A stretch of DNA of 64,000 nucleotides from Pseudomonas marginalis (GCF_008692035.1 NZ_VTFG01000002.1:1240001-1304000), one strand, 5' to 3'; shown: positions 16,246-25,503, counted from the stretch's first letter. The notes: generated by a model from the sequence alone, not told the origin. Translations and numbers: made by a program.

Positions 16246-18412
16246 TCGGGGTTCCTTTGAGGGCCGCCAGCGGTGATTGCGGGTCCAGCAACGAGGTGCG
16301 GATAAAGTGCAGGTAGCTTTTCACCCGGCGCAGGGCCGAGGTATCGAAGTGCGGGGCGAAGGGTTCGTCGGTGGCCTGCACGCGGCTGATCGCGTGGTCG
16401 ACGGCGATCAGGCCACGCTCCAGGTTGCTGGCGCTGGGTTGCAGGAACAGGCGCACCAACGAGCGGCCCATGACCCGGATCGCCTGGCGCCACGGCTGGG
16501 ACTCGGCATAGGCCGGGTGTACCGGCAGGATCGCCTGTTCCTTGCGCAACTCGATGATCGCGTGGCCGACTTCCAGCACCACGAACATCCAGCGCAGCAG
16601 GTCGCGTTGCACTTGCGGCTGGCCGACAGCGAGGCCATAGGCCTGGTGCAGCAGGTCTCGGGTGCGACTTTCGAAACTCGATGCCAGCCCCTTGAGCTTG
16701 CCGCTGATGGCATACACCACCTGCTCGCGCAGGTCCTGCTCCAGGCGGCGCCACAGCCAGCGGCTGTTGGGCGGCAGGATGATCGCCCCTGCCGCCGCGC
16801 ACACCAGCATGCCAATGATCATGGCGATGTAGTCGTTGATAAAGGTGTAGGGGTTGTAGACCGTGAGGTTGTCCGGCACCGAACCGGTGCTGAAGAAAAT
16901 CAGCAGGCCCACGCCCACACCGGCGTATTGCGGGCGTGAGGCGAGGAACGCGCCGAGGATGATCACCGGGGCGAGCATCACGCATAGCAGCGGGAAGCCG
17001 TCGATCCACGGGAACACGAAGAACATTTCCACAAAGCCCACCAACGCGCCGATCAAGGTGCCGCAGGCCATCTGGAACGCCATGCGCTTGGGATTGGGCG
17101 TGGCGGCGGACAGGCCGACGGTGGCAGCGGCGATCAGGGTCATGGTGGCGCCGCTGGGCCAGGCCGTGGCCACCCAGTAACTGCCCAGCACAATCAGGAT
17201 GAACGACGCGCGAATCCCCGAGGCGGCACAGGCCAGCCAGTTGGTCTTGGGGCTGAAGGCTTCGTCCCATTGCTCCCGTGCATGGCTGTGATCGGCCAGG
17301 GACGCATGGGTTTGCGCGTAGTTGTGCAGGTCATCGACGAAGCGGTAGAGCAGTTCATAAGCGGTGTGAAAATCCAGCTGTTCGGCCTCACTCGGGTTGC
17401 CCTCCTGGAAGGTCGCACGCAGGCTGCGGACTTTGGCGGGCAGGCTGTCCTTGTAGGCGCAGAGCTGGTTGACCAGGCGCGCGGCGTCGGGGCTGGTGAG
17501 GGCGCGGCCGGAGAAGCCGTCGAGGACTTCGGCGAGGTCCTGCAGGCCCGGCTTGATCGCCGCCACCACGTGATCCGCGGCGTCCGTGCGCAGGCGTTCG
17601 AGCAACTGGTGCAAGGCATTGAAGCGGGTGGTGATGCTCATGAACTCGCTGTTGAGGCGGCTGAGCCGACCGTTGCGCCGGCGCATATGCGGGTCTTCGA
17701 ACACCGTGAGGCTGCGCAGACCTTCCAGGCCCACGGCCTCGGCGATAAAGCGCACATTGCTGGCCTCGAACCCTTCGCGCTGGCTACGCCCGCGCAGGCC
17801 GTCGGTGACGAACAGCGCGAACACGCCAAAGCGCTGATAGAGCGCGTTGCGCATCGCGGCGCTGGAGGTCTGCGGCAGGATCGCCGCGCTGACCAGGGTG
17901 GAACACAGGATCCCCAGGGAGATTTCCAGCACCCGCCACACCGCCGCCATAAAGGCGCCGTCCGGATGGGCCAGGGCCGGCAGGCCGACCATCGCCGCCG
18001 TATAACCCGCGAGTACAAACCCGTAGGCGCGAAAGTTACGGTTGCGTGTCGCGCCAGCGGTGCAAATGCCGACCCAGATCGCCAGCGCCCCGAGGAACAA
18101 CTCGGTGTTCTGCGCAAATAACGCGATCAACACCACCATCACCGCCGACCCCGCCAGGGTGCCGAGGAAGCGATAGAAGCTCTTGGCGAACACCTGGCCG
18201 CTCTGGGGTTGCATCACGATAAATACGGTGATCATCGCGGTACGTGGTTGCGGCAGTTCCAGGCGCATGGCCAGCCACAGCGTGAGGAACGCGGCGATCA
18301 GCACCTTGAAGATGTACACCCAGGTCACGCCGTCGCTGCGTGCCCAGTCGAAAAAACCACGGCGCCACTCAAGGGAATGCAGCCAGCGCAGCGGTGCAGG
18401 CAAGGGAGTCAT
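16235..18412 (-). CDS. FUSC-family efflux permease (AaeB-like)
   Basis: The 725-residue inner-membrane protein has the FUSC layout: an N-terminal block of about six helices (from VTWVYIFKVLIAAFLTLWLA through GILCSTLVSAAILPQ), a cytoplasmic helical region of about 200 residues, a second block of helices (starting ASFILIVLGSYWVATAWP) and a cytoplasmic tail. The family includes AaeB, which exports p-hydroxybenzoate and related aromatic acids, and fusaric-acid resistance proteins. ATG 18412 is the first ATG; AGGA lies just upstream, ten bases after the outer-membrane factor gene. The substrate is inferred from family only; the LysR gene next door suggests induction by a small aromatic molecule. 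Confidence 0.93.
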   Translation of the reverse strand: MTPLPAPLRWLHSLEWRRGFFDWARSDGVTWVYIFKVLIAAFLTLWLAMRLELPQPRTAMITVFIVMQPQSGQVFAKSFYRFLGTLAGSAVMVVLIALFAQNTELFLGALAIWVGICTAGATRNRNFRAYGFVLAGYTAAMVGLPALAHPDGAFMAAVWRVLEISLGILCSTLVSAAILPQTSSAAMRNALYQRFGVFALFVTDGLRGRSQREGFEASNVRFIAEAVGLEGLRSLTVFEDPHMRRRNGRLSRLNSEFMSITTRFNALHQLLERLRTDAADHVVAAIKPGLQDLAEVLDGFSGRALTSPDAARLVNQLCAYKDSLPAKVRSLRATFQEGNPSEAEQLDFHTAYELLYRFVDDLHNYAQTHASLADHSHAREQWDEAFSPKTNWLACAASGIRASFILIVLGSYWVATAWPSGATMTLIAAATVGLSAATPNPKRMAFQMACGTLIGALVGFVEMFFVFPWIDGFPLLCVMLAPVIILGAFLASRPQYAGVGVGLLIFFSTGSVPDNLTVYNPYTFINDYIAMIIGMLVCAAAGAIILPPNSRWLWRRLEQDLREQVVYAISGKLKGLASSFESRTRDLLHQAYGLAVGQPQVQRDLLRWMFVVLEVGHAIIELRKEQAILPVHPAYAESQPWRQAIRVMGRSLVRLFLQPSASNLERGLIAVDHAISRVQATDEPFAPHFDTSALRRVKSYLHFIRTSLLDPQSPLAALKGTPNAS

Positions 18413-18422
18413 CAAATCCTAC

Positions 18423-19958
18423 TCAGTGATCAAACACGGCAAGCGCCGCCGGGGTCTTGCTCGGGAGGGTCTTGGCGTCCTGCGGTACGTCTTTGCCGGC
18501 GTCGAGGCCGCCACCCAGTGCGGTCACCAGTTCGGCATGGGCGCCAAGCCGCGCGGCCTGGACCTGCTGCTCGACCTGTTGCTGGCGAAACAGCAGGGTC
18601 TGGGCGTTGAGCACATTGAGGTAATCGGTGAGGCCGCGCTGGTAGGCGATCATCGCGATATCGTAGGTCTTCTGCGCCGAGGCCACCGACTGCGCCGCAA
18701 ATGAGGCTTGCTTGTCCATGGACTCGCGGCGGATCAACTGGTCGCTGATGCCCTTGAGCGCATTGACCAGGGTCTGGTTGTAGCGCGCCACGGCGATGTC
18801 ATAGCCGGCGCTGGCTTCCCCCAGCTCGGCACGCAGGCGGCCGCCGTCGAAGATCGGCAAGGTGATGGCCGGGCCGACGTTGTAGTTGAATTTCTTGCCG
18901 GCGAGAAACGCCAGCATGCCGCCGCCGGTGGCCATGTAGCCGAGGCTGCCGACCAGGTCGACGTTGGGGTAGAAACCGGCGTGGGCAACATCGATGCCAC
19001 GGGCTTGCGCCGCGACCTGCCAACGGCTGGCAACCACATCCGGGCGCTGGCCGAGCAATTGCGCGGGCAGGCTCGAGGGCAGTTTCAGTGGTGCGGCAAG
19101 GGACAGCGTCGGACGCTGCAACGTGGCCCCCTCCCCCGGGCCTTTACCGGCGAGCGCCGCCAACTGGTTGCGACTCAGGGCGATTTCCTCGTCCAGGGCA
19201 TCCAACTGGCGATGGGTTTCCGGCAGCGGCGTTTCGGCCTGGCTCACGTCGAAATGGGTGCCGATCCCGGCGTCCAGGCGTTTGTTGGCCAGGTCGAGGA
19301 TCTGCTGTTGCTGGGCCAGGGTCGCCACGACGATATCGCGGTTGGCGTAATGCAACGACAGCTGGATATAGGCGCGCACCACGTTGTTCTGCAGTTCAAG
19401 CTGGGCCTGGCGGGCTTCGGCGGCGCTCATGTGGGCCAGGTCGACGGCACGCTCGGTGGCGTTGCTTTCGCGGCCCCACAGGTCGAGGGCGTAGCTCAAA
19501 CCCAGGGACGCATTGTTGTCCCAGGTGTTGGCACCGCTCAATTCACCCGGGCCGTAGAACTGATCCTTGGGCCAATTGTGGCGTTTGAGGGTGGTATCAG
19601 CGTTGATCTGCAGCGACTCGGCCGACTCGGCAACCCCGGCCATGGCCCGCGCTTCCCGCACCCGCGCGGCGGCCATCGCCATGCTCGGGCTGCTTTGGGT
19701 GGCGAGGTCGACCCAGCGGTTGAGCTGGGGGTCGCCGTAGGCCTGCCACCATTGTGAGGTGGGCCAGTGGGCGTCCTGGGCGGCGCTGCGGATCGCTTCG
19801 TCGGTGGCCAGGGTAGTGGCGTTTAGGGGCTGGCCTTGGGGGGCGATTCCTCCGGTTCCGATGCAGCCGCTGATTGCTAACGATAAAGCGCAAACACTGA
19901 GAGCCTTCAGCGCTCGGTTAATGAGAGTCTTCAGCTCTCTGCTGATGCGACGCGGCAC
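18423..19958 (-). CDS. Outer-membrane efflux lipoprotein (OprM/NodT family)
   Basis: This is the TolC-like channel of the FUSC exporter and first gene of its operon. The lipobox AISGC places the lipidated Cys at residue 32. The mature protein has the two repeated helical halves of the family, with the typical motifs WWQAYGDPQLNRWVDLA near the start and the RPDVVASRWQVAAQARGIDV stretch in the middle. No ATG exists near the signal peptide. GTG 19958 fits best, with CAGGA eleven bases upstream, giving 511 residues. The end of the protein (LGGGLDAGKDVP and beyond) has a short variable tail. The divergent LysR gene starts 183 bases away. Confidence 0.9.
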   Translation of the reverse strand: MPRRISRELKTLINRALKALSVCALSLAISGCIGTGGIAPQGQPLNATTLATDEAIRSAAQDAHWPTSQWWQAYGDPQLNRWVDLATQSSPSMAMAAARVREARAMAGVAESAESLQINADTTLKRHNWPKDQFYGPGELSGANTWDNNASLGLSYALDLWGRESNATERAVDLAHMSAAEARQAQLELQNNVVRAYIQLSLHYANRDIVVATLAQQQQILDLANKRLDAGIGTHFDVSQAETPLPETHRQLDALDEEIALSRNQLAALAGKGPGEGATLQRPTLSLAAPLKLPSSLPAQLLGQRPDVVASRWQVAAQARGIDVAHAGFYPNVDLVGSLGYMATGGGMLAFLAGKKFNYNVGPAITLPIFDGGRLRAELGEASAGYDIAVARYNQTLVNALKGISDQLIRRESMDKQASFAAQSVASAQKTYDIAMIAYQRGLTDYLNVLNAQTLLFRQQQVEQQVQAARLGAHAELVTALGGGLDAGKDVPQDAKTLPSKTPAALAVFDH

Positions 19959-20141
19959 GGCGAACGAATTCCTGAGGTGGTATTGCGGGGAGAGGTGGCG
20001 CAATTCTAGGCGGCGCCATGGAGGGCGATAAGCTGGCATTCCTGTGAATCTTTGTTACCGTTCAAGCGATAATCCGTTGGTAGGGATCACTGGACGGCGT
20101 AACTTTCTGTCACAATTTGGCATCTCCCCTGAGAACTCTCC
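19959..20141. promoter_or_regulatory. Divergent promoter region, efflux operon / LysR
   Basis: This 183-base non-coding stretch separates the divergent outer-membrane-factor and LysR genes. It is more AT-rich than its neighbours, and LysR-type sites (T-N11-A dyads) would be expected here. I cannot point to one convincing dyad or -10/-35 pair by eye. The regulatory role is inferred from the gene arrangement. Confidence 0.45.
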
Positions 20142-21110
20142 ATGGACACTTTGCAAAACATGCGCGCCTTCAGTTGCGTGGCCGAAGCCGGCAGCTTCAC
20201 CGCCGCCGCCGCGCAACTGGATACAACCACCGCCAACGTCTCGCGCGCGGTCTCCAATCTTGAGGCCCACCTGCAAACCCGCTTGCTCAACCGCACCACC
20301 CGCCGCATTGCCCTCACCGAGGCTGGTAAACGCTACCTGCTGCGTTGCGAGCAGATCCTGGCCTACGTCGAAGAAGCCGAGGCCGAAGCCAGCGACGCCC
20401 ACGCCCGCCCCGCCGGACAGCTGAAAGTGCACACCATGACCGGCATCGGCCAGCACTTCGTCATCGACGCGATCGCCCGCTACCGCCGCACCCACCCGGA
20501 CGTGACCTTCGACCTGACCCTGGCCAACCGCGTGCCGGACCTGTTGGACGAGGGCTACGACGTATCCATCGTGCTGGCCAGCGAGCTGCCGGACTCGGGC
20601 TTCGTCTCCCAGCGCCTGGGCATCACCTACAGCATCGCCTGCGCCTCGCCGGACTACGTCAAGGCCAAGGGCTGCGCGCAACGGCCCCAGGATTTGCTCA
20701 ACCACGCCTGCCTGCGCCTGGTCAGCCCGGTGATCCAGTTGGACAAGTGGACCTTCAACGGCCCCGAAGGCCAGGAAAGCGTGGCGATCAATACGTCGCC
20801 GTTCCTGGTCAACTCCGCCGACGCGATGAAAACCGCGATCACCAGCGGCATGGGCGTCGGCCTGTTGCCGGTGTATGCGGCCATCGAAGGCCTGCGCAAC
20901 GGCACATTGGTGCGGGTCATGCCCACCTATCGTTCCCAGGAGTTGAACCTGTACGCCATCTACCCGTCGCGCCAGTACCTGGATGCGAAGATCAAGACCT
21001 GGGTGGAATTCCTGCGCGGCTCGTTGCCGGAGATCCTGGCGGCGCACCAGGCGGAGCTGGTGGCGTATGAGTTGAGCGGCAGCCTCAGCGGTGCACGGCT
21101 GGCGAACTGA
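20142..21110 (+). CDS. LysR-family transcriptional regulator
   Basis: A 322-residue LysR protein. The N-terminal winged helix-turn-helix spans about residues 1-60 (FSCVAEAGSFTAAAAQLDTT, then VSRAVSNLEAHLQTRLLNRT), and the effector domain starts near residue 90 (GQLKVHTMTGIGQHFV). It is divergent from the FUSC-type efflux operon with a 183-base shared upstream region, the classic layout for a regulator of that operon (compare AaeR and aaeXAB). A direct role is inferred from this arrangement. The C-terminus, after LRGSLPEILAAH, has an unusual extension of about 20 residues. Confidence 0.93.
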   Translation: MDTLQNMRAFSCVAEAGSFTAAAAQLDTTTANVSRAVSNLEAHLQTRLLNRTTRRIALTEAGKRYLLRCEQILAYVEEAEAEASDAHARPAGQLKVHTMTGIGQHFVIDAIARYRRTHPDVTFDLTLANRVPDLLDEGYDVSIVLASELPDSGFVSQRLGITYSIACASPDYVKAKGCAQRPQDLLNHACLRLVSPVIQLDKWTFNGPEGQESVAINTSPFLVNSADAMKTAITSGMGVGLLPVYAAIEGLRNGTLVRVMPTYRSQELNLYAIYPSRQYLDAKIKTWVEFLRGSLPEILAAHQAELVAYELSGSLSGARLAN

Positions 21111-21135
21111 TTTCTACCAGGCGATACAAGTCTTT

Positions 21136-21152
21136 AAATGTGGGAGGGGCGG
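21136..21152 (+). repeat. Solo, truncated REP sequence
   Basis: AAATGTGGGAGGGGCGG matches the first half of the REPIN arms seen near 6.6 and 11.9 kb, but the CTTGCCCCC half is missing and no inverted partner is present. It lies in the 112-base gap between the LysR gene and the dehydrogenase gene. It looks like a decayed remnant. Confidence 0.6.
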
Positions 21153-21222
21153 TGTCCTGACAATTGCCGGCAGGAATGTTAGCGTGCTTGGCATTCTTCC
21201 GTAGTCGATGAGCCCGCCTGCA

Positions 21223-22197
21223 ATGAAAAAGACCGTCCTCGCCTTCAGCCGTGTCACCCCGCAAATGATCGAACGCCTGCAACAGGATTTCGACGTGATT
21301 GCGCCCAACCCCAAGCTGGGCGATATCAACGCTCAATTCAATGAAGCCCTGCCCCACGCCCACGGTTTGATCGGCGTGGGTCGCAAGCTGGGCCGCGCGC
21401 AGCTCGAAGGCGCGAGCAAGCTGGAGGTGGTGTCCAGCGTGTCGGTGGGCTACGACAACTACGATGTGCCGTACTTCAACGAGCGCGGGATCATGCTCAC
21501 CAACACCCCGGACGTACTGACCGAAAGCACCGCCGACCTGGCCTTCGCCCTGCTGATGAGCAGCGCGCGCCGAGTGGCCGAGCTGGACGCCTGGACCAAG
21601 GCCGGCCAGTGGAAAGCCAGCGTCGGCGCGCCGCTGTTTGGCTGTGACGTGCATGGCAAGACCCTCGGTATCGTTGGCATGGGCAATATCGGCGCGGCCG
21701 TGGCCCGGCGTGGGCGCCTGGGCTTCAATATGCCGATCCTGTACAGCGGCAACAGCCGCAAGGCCGCGCTGGAACAGGAACTGGGCGCGCAGTTCCGCAG
21801 CCTGGACCAACTGCTGGCCGAGGCGGATTTCGTCTGCCTGGTGGTGCCGTTGAGCGACAAGACCCGTCACCTGATCAGCGCCCGCGAGTTGGGGCTGATG
21901 AAGTCCAGCGCGATCCTGATCAATATCTCCCGTGGCCCGGTGGTGGACGAACCGGCGTTGATCCAGGCCCTGCAAAACCACACCATTCGCGGTGCAGGGC
22001 TGGATGTGTATGAGCAGGAGCCGTTGGCCGAGTCGCCGCTGTTCCAGTTGAGCAACGCGGTGACCCTGCCGCACATCGGCTCGGCGACCCATGAAACCCG
22101 CGAAGCCATGGCCAACCGCGCGTTGGACAACCTGCGCAGCGCCCTGCTCGGCCAGCGCCCGCAGGACCTGGTGAACCCGCAGGTGTGGAAGGGCTGA
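21223..22197 (+). CDS. 2-hydroxyacid dehydrogenase (glyoxylate/hydroxypyruvate or 2-ketogluconate reductase)
   Basis: The 324-residue product belongs to the D-isomer 2-hydroxyacid dehydrogenases. The nucleotide-binding motif GIVGMGNIGAAVARRG, the catalytic Arg in INISRGPVVDE, the Glu in the EQEPLAESPLF region and the His in TLPHIGSAT are all present. It most resembles GhrB/TkrA enzymes, which reduce hydroxypyruvate, glyoxylate and 2-keto-gluconate. ATG 21223 (MKKTVLAFSR) matches the usual GhrB start and length; ATG 21208 would add five residues, and neither has a strong ribosome site. It appears monocistronic; a hairpin (AGCCCGA-N7-TCGGGTT, about 22206-22227) follows without a T run. Confidence 0.9.
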   Translation: MKKTVLAFSRVTPQMIERLQQDFDVIAPNPKLGDINAQFNEALPHAHGLIGVGRKLGRAQLEGASKLEVVSSVSVGYDNYDVPYFNERGIMLTNTPDVLTESTADLAFALLMSSARRVAELDAWTKAGQWKASVGAPLFGCDVHGKTLGIVGMGNIGAAVARRGRLGFNMPILYSGNSRKAALEQELGAQFRSLDQLLAEADFVCLVVPLSDKTRHLISARELGLMKSSAILINISRGPVVDEPALIQALQNHTIRGAGLDVYEQEPLAESPLFQLSNAVTLPHIGSATHETREAMANRALDNLRSALLGQRPQDLVNPQVWKG

Positions 22198-22296
22198 CAC
22201 GGGCCCAGCCCGACACAAAATCGGGTTAAAGCCTGGCTCTCCCGAGTCGATAACCTTCAATAGAAGTTCGTCATCCCTGATCCACAGAAGGTTTTT

Positions 22297-23199
22297 ATGT
22301 CCACCACCAAAGCCCGCGCAGACTCACTCTCGCTTCTGCTCTTTACCTTGCGCAGCGGCAAGCTGATGGCCATCAACCTGCTGAAAGTCAGCGAGATCAT
22401 CCCTTGCCCGCCGCTGACCAAGCTGCCGGAGTCCCATCCCCACGTCAAAGGCATCGCCACCCTGCGTGGCAATTCGTTGGCGGTGATCGACCTGAGCCGC
22501 GCCCTGGGGGAAATGCCCCTGGAAGACCCGAACGGCGGCTGCCTGATCGTCACCGACGTGAGCCGTTCCAAGCAGGGCCTGCATGTGCAGGCCGTGAGCA
22601 AGATCGTGCACTGCCTGACCACCGATATTCGTCCACCGCCCTACGGCTCCGGCGGCAACCGTGCGTTCATCACCGGGGTGACCCAGGTGGAAGGCGGCCT
22701 GGTGCAGGTGCTGGACATCGAAAAAGTCATCCACGGCATCGCCCCGGCGCCGATTGAAGCGGCGCCTACCGACCTGACCATGGAAGAGGCGGAAGTGCTC
22801 GGCAATGCGCGGATCCTGGTGGTGGATGACAGCCAGGTCGCCCTGCAGCAGTCGGTACACACCCTGCGCAACCTCGGCCTGACCTGCCACACCGCGCGCA
22901 GCGCCAAGGAAGCCATCGATGTGCTGCTGGAACTGCAAGGCACGGCCGCGCAGATCAATGTGGTGGTGTCGGACATCGAGATGTCCGAAATGGACGGTTA
23001 TGCCCTGACCCGCACCCTGCGTGAAACCCCGGACTTCCAGGATCTCTACGTACTGCTGCATACCTCCCTGGACAGCGCGATGAACAGCGAAAAGGCGCGC
23101 CTGGCCGGTGCCAACGCGGTGCTGACCAAGTTCTCCTCGCCCGAACTGACCAAGTGCCTGGTGGTCGCCGCCCAGACCGTGGCGCAACAGGGGCTGTAA
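22297..23199 (+). CDS. cheV: CheV, chemotaxis coupling protein with receiver domain
   Basis: CheV links chemoreceptors to CheA and tunes adaptation. The 300-residue product has an N-terminal CheW-like domain (about residues 10-150; MAINLLKVSEIIPCPPLTKL, IATLRGNSLAVIDLS) and a C-terminal receiver domain (about 170-300). The receiver has the acidic pair VVDDSQ, the phospho-acceptor Asp in VVSDIEMSEMDG and a Lys in TKFSSPEL. A good ribosome site (AGAAGG) precedes the ATG. A GNAT gene starts three bases after the stop. Pseudomonas genomes usually carry several CheV copies away from the main chemotaxis cluster, as here. Confidence 0.94.
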   Translation: MSTTKARADSLSLLLFTLRSGKLMAINLLKVSEIIPCPPLTKLPESHPHVKGIATLRGNSLAVIDLSRALGEMPLEDPNGGCLIVTDVSRSKQGLHVQAVSKIVHCLTTDIRPPPYGSGGNRAFITGVTQVEGGLVQVLDIEKVIHGIAPAPIEAAPTDLTMEEAEVLGNARILVVDDSQVALQQSVHTLRNLGLTCHTARSAKEAIDVLLELQGTAAQINVVVSDIEMSEMDGYALTRTLRETPDFQDLYVLLHTSLDSAMNSEKARLAGANAVLTKFSSPELTKCLVVAAQTVAQQGL

Positions 23200-23202
23200 C
23201 CG

Positions 23203-23685
23203 GTGGCGGAGTATTTCCAACTGCTGCGCCGCGACCTCACCGGCAGCCTGCCTGCACCGCAATGGCCGGCCCATACACAGTTGGATCACTACCGCGACGA
23301 GCTGGCCCCGGCGATCCATGCGGTGCTGCGCATGACCCAGGAGCAAGGGGGTGGCCGCGTTCCCCATCTGCACGCCTGGCAGCATCTGTTCGTCAGCGAC
23401 GCCGAATTCGACCCCACGCTGTGCCTGGTGGCCAGCAATGGCGATGGCATTCTCGGCGTGGCGCAGTGCTGGACCAGCGCGTTTATCAAGAACCTGTCCG
23501 TGCATCCTTGCGCTCAAGGCCAAGGCCTGGGCCGCGCGTTGTTGCTGCACTGCTTCCAGGTGTTCAAGCAGCGTGGCGAACCCTATGTCGACCTCAAGGT
23601 GCTGGAGAGCAACCGGCGCGCCCGACAACTGTACGAAAGCGCGGGCATGGTCTTTGTGCTGCGGGATGTGGTCGCCGACGACTGA
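23203..23685 (+). CDS. GNAT-family N-acetyltransferase
   Basis: The 160-residue product contains the acetyl-CoA binding loop of GNAT enzymes (LSVHPCAQGQGLGRALLLH, with the Q/RxxGxG/A pattern) and the conserved tail NRRARQLYESAGM. The start is GTG 23203, three bases after the cheV stop, so translation probably depends on cheV. The N-terminal about 55 residues (PAPQWPAHTQLDHYRD and following) are less conserved. Its acceptor cannot be read from sequence. Tight linkage to cheV is notable, but no chemotaxis role is established by the sequence alone. Confidence 0.88.
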   Translation: MAEYFQLLRRDLTGSLPAPQWPAHTQLDHYRDELAPAIHAVLRMTQEQGGGRVPHLHAWQHLFVSDAEFDPTLCLVASNGDGILGVAQCWTSAFIKNLSVHPCAQGQGLGRALLLHCFQVFKQRGEPYVDLKVLESNRRARQLYESAGMVFVLRDVVADD

Positions 23686-23793
23686 CAGGCGCTGGCGCAT
23701 AACTTGCTTCCAGAGCAGCACAACGGTGGATAGAGGTAAAAACCCGTCACTGTTCCTGCGTGCCCTCTGACCTAGCCTGGTGACAGATCCGCC

Positions 23794-24537
23794 ATGAACA
23801 CCCATTTTTCCTGCGTCGGTTGCGGCAAATGCTGCAGCGATCATCACGTCCCCCTGACCCTGCAGGAAGCCCGCCAATGGGCGGCTGACGGCGGTAACGT
23901 CATCGTTCTGGTGGAGGGTTTCCTGAGCAATGGCCTGGGCCTGCCTCAACTGCAGCGCGAACATGCCGAGCGCCGTTCGGTGGTGGTGCCCAGCGGCAAC
24001 ACCGAGGCGTTTGTGGCAATCACCTTTGCCGCCTACAACGCCGGGCGCTGCCGGAATCTTGACGCAGACAACCGATGCCGCATCTACGAGCGCCGCCCGT
24101 TGGTGTGCCGCATCTACCCGATGGAGATCAACCCCCATATCCCGCTCAACCCCGCCGCCAAGGATTGCCCGCCGGAATCCTGGGAACAGGGCCCGGCGTT
24201 GATCGTCGGGGGTGAATTGATGGACCCGGAGCTGGTGGAACTGATCCAACGCTCGCGCCAGGCCGACCGAGACGATGTGCAGACCAAGGAGGCGGTGTGC
24301 GCCTTGCTGGGCATCCGCACCACGGCCCTCAAGGGTGATGGGTTTACCGCGTACCTGCCGGACATGGGCGCGTTTGCCCAGGCGATTGAGCTGGCGGTGG
24401 ACCGGCCGGCCGTGGCCAATGAGTGGGTGTTTCATGTATCGGGGATGGATATCGCCGAACAGTTGCTGGATGCCGGCGCGCAGATTGCCACCGAGGTGCC
24501 GGCCAACTATGCGTTTATCTCGCTGCGGGCGGCGTAG
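23794..24537 (+). CDS. YkgJ-family cysteine cluster protein
   Basis: The 247-residue product has the cysteine cluster typical of the YkgJ/CxxCxxCC family: CVGCGKCC at residues 8-15, then RCRNLDADNRCRIYERRPL with two more Cys and a Cys in VCRIYP. These eight or so cysteines probably bind a metal or iron-sulfur centre. The C-terminal about 100 residues are alpha/beta with no known motif. The family's function is unknown. It converges on the binding-protein gene with 17 bases between stops and has its own 108-base upstream gap. Confidence 0.87.
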   Translation: MNTHFSCVGCGKCCSDHHVPLTLQEARQWAADGGNVIVLVEGFLSNGLGLPQLQREHAERRSVVVPSGNTEAFVAITFAAYNAGRCRNLDADNRCRIYERRPLVCRIYPMEINPHIPLNPAAKDCPPESWEQGPALIVGGELMDPELVELIQRSRQADRDDVQTKEAVCALLGIRTTALKGDGFTAYLPDMGAFAQAIELAVDRPAVANEWVFHVSGMDIAEQLLDAGAQIATEVPANYAFISLRAA

Positions 24538-24554
24538 ACCTTGAAGGCCGCCGA

Positions 24555-25337
24555 TCAGTGCTCCGCAGGAACGGCGTCAAGGCGGTAGGGCTGGATGATC
24601 CGCTGGTACTCGCCGCTCTGCTTCAGTTGTTCAAGGGCGCAGTTGAGTTCGTTGCGCAATGCGGTGTCAGGTTTGCGCACCGCGATGGCCACACCATCGC
24701 CCAAAAGCTCGGACGAAATGGCAGGGCCGACGAAGTCGAAATCGTGGCCGTCTTCGGTGTCGAGCAAGGCTTCACGAATTTCTACCGTGCCTTGCAGGGT
24801 CGCATCAATCTCGCCGGTTTTAAGGCTGCTGACCAATTCATTGTTGAGCCAGAAACTCTTGACGATGACGCCATTCGGCGCCCACATCGAGCGGGCAAAC
24901 GCCTCACGGCTACTTCCCAGCAACACGCCGATACGCTTGCCCTTGAGCGACTTTACCCGCGGCTGCAAGTTGGACATCCGGCGCGCCACCAGGCGCGTGG
25001 TGAAGGGGTAGAGGTTATCGGTGAAGCCCACCCAGCGTTGTCGTTGCGACGTCGGCGCTATCCCCATGATCGCGTCGAACTTCCTGGCTTCAAGGGAGAT
25101 GAAATCTTCGGCAAGCACCTGGTCGACCCAGATGCAGCGTGCATTCAACTGCACGCACAGGGCGTTGCCCAACTCGATATTCAAGCCGACCAACTGCCCT
25201 TGCGGGTCGCGGCTCTGGAACGGGGGGAACTGTGCAGCAACGGCGAAACGGATTTCACGCAGCGGTGGATCATCGGCCGCAGAGGCATCCGCCGCAAGCA
25301 ACAGGGCAAACACTACACAGATGTGTATCAGAGCCAA
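24555..25337 (-). CDS. Periplasmic solute-binding protein (ABC type 2, orphan)
   Basis: A 260-residue extracellular solute-binding protein of the amino-acid/polar-compound type. It has a signal peptide (MALIHICVVFALLLAADASA) and the family opening LREIRFAVAAQFPPFQSR followed by GQLVGLNIELGNALC. Conserved segments include DAIMGIAPTSQRQRWVGFTDN and GKRIGVLLGSS. No ABC permease or ATPase gene is nearby, so it may serve a transporter elsewhere or act as a sensor. The extra cysteines (LCVQLNARCIW) suggest a disulfide. The ligand is unknown; similar proteins bind arginine, lysine or ornithine. Confidence 0.88.
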   Translation of the reverse strand: MALIHICVVFALLLAADASAADDPPLREIRFAVAAQFPPFQSRDPQGQLVGLNIELGNALCVQLNARCIWVDQVLAEDFISLEARKFDAIMGIAPTSQRQRWVGFTDNLYPFTTRLVARRMSNLQPRVKSLKGKRIGVLLGSSREAFARSMWAPNGVIVKSFWLNNELVSSLKTGEIDATLQGTVEIREALLDTEDGHDFDFVGPAISSELLGDGVAIAVRKPDTALRNELNCALEQLKQSGEYQRIIQPYRLDAVPAEH

Positions 25338-25503
25338 GGGAGACGTCCTTTTCCGGAAAGACCAGCATCGCCCTGCTTCCCCCTGAAATCACAGGGGCAG
25401 AGCAAAGGCTGTGCAAGCTTTCAAGAAACGGTCGTAGGCCTACAATCAGAAATTTCAGCAGAGGCTGTAGGCAATAATCGACACGATGTGCGACTTGTTA
25501 ATC

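Noticed and set aside
22324..24435. A 703-codon minus-strand frame across cheV, the GNAT gene and the cysteine-cluster gene
   Set aside because: It crosses three well-supported genes and their gaps, with a Gln/His/Arg-rich low-complexity product and no motif; an artefact of high GC.
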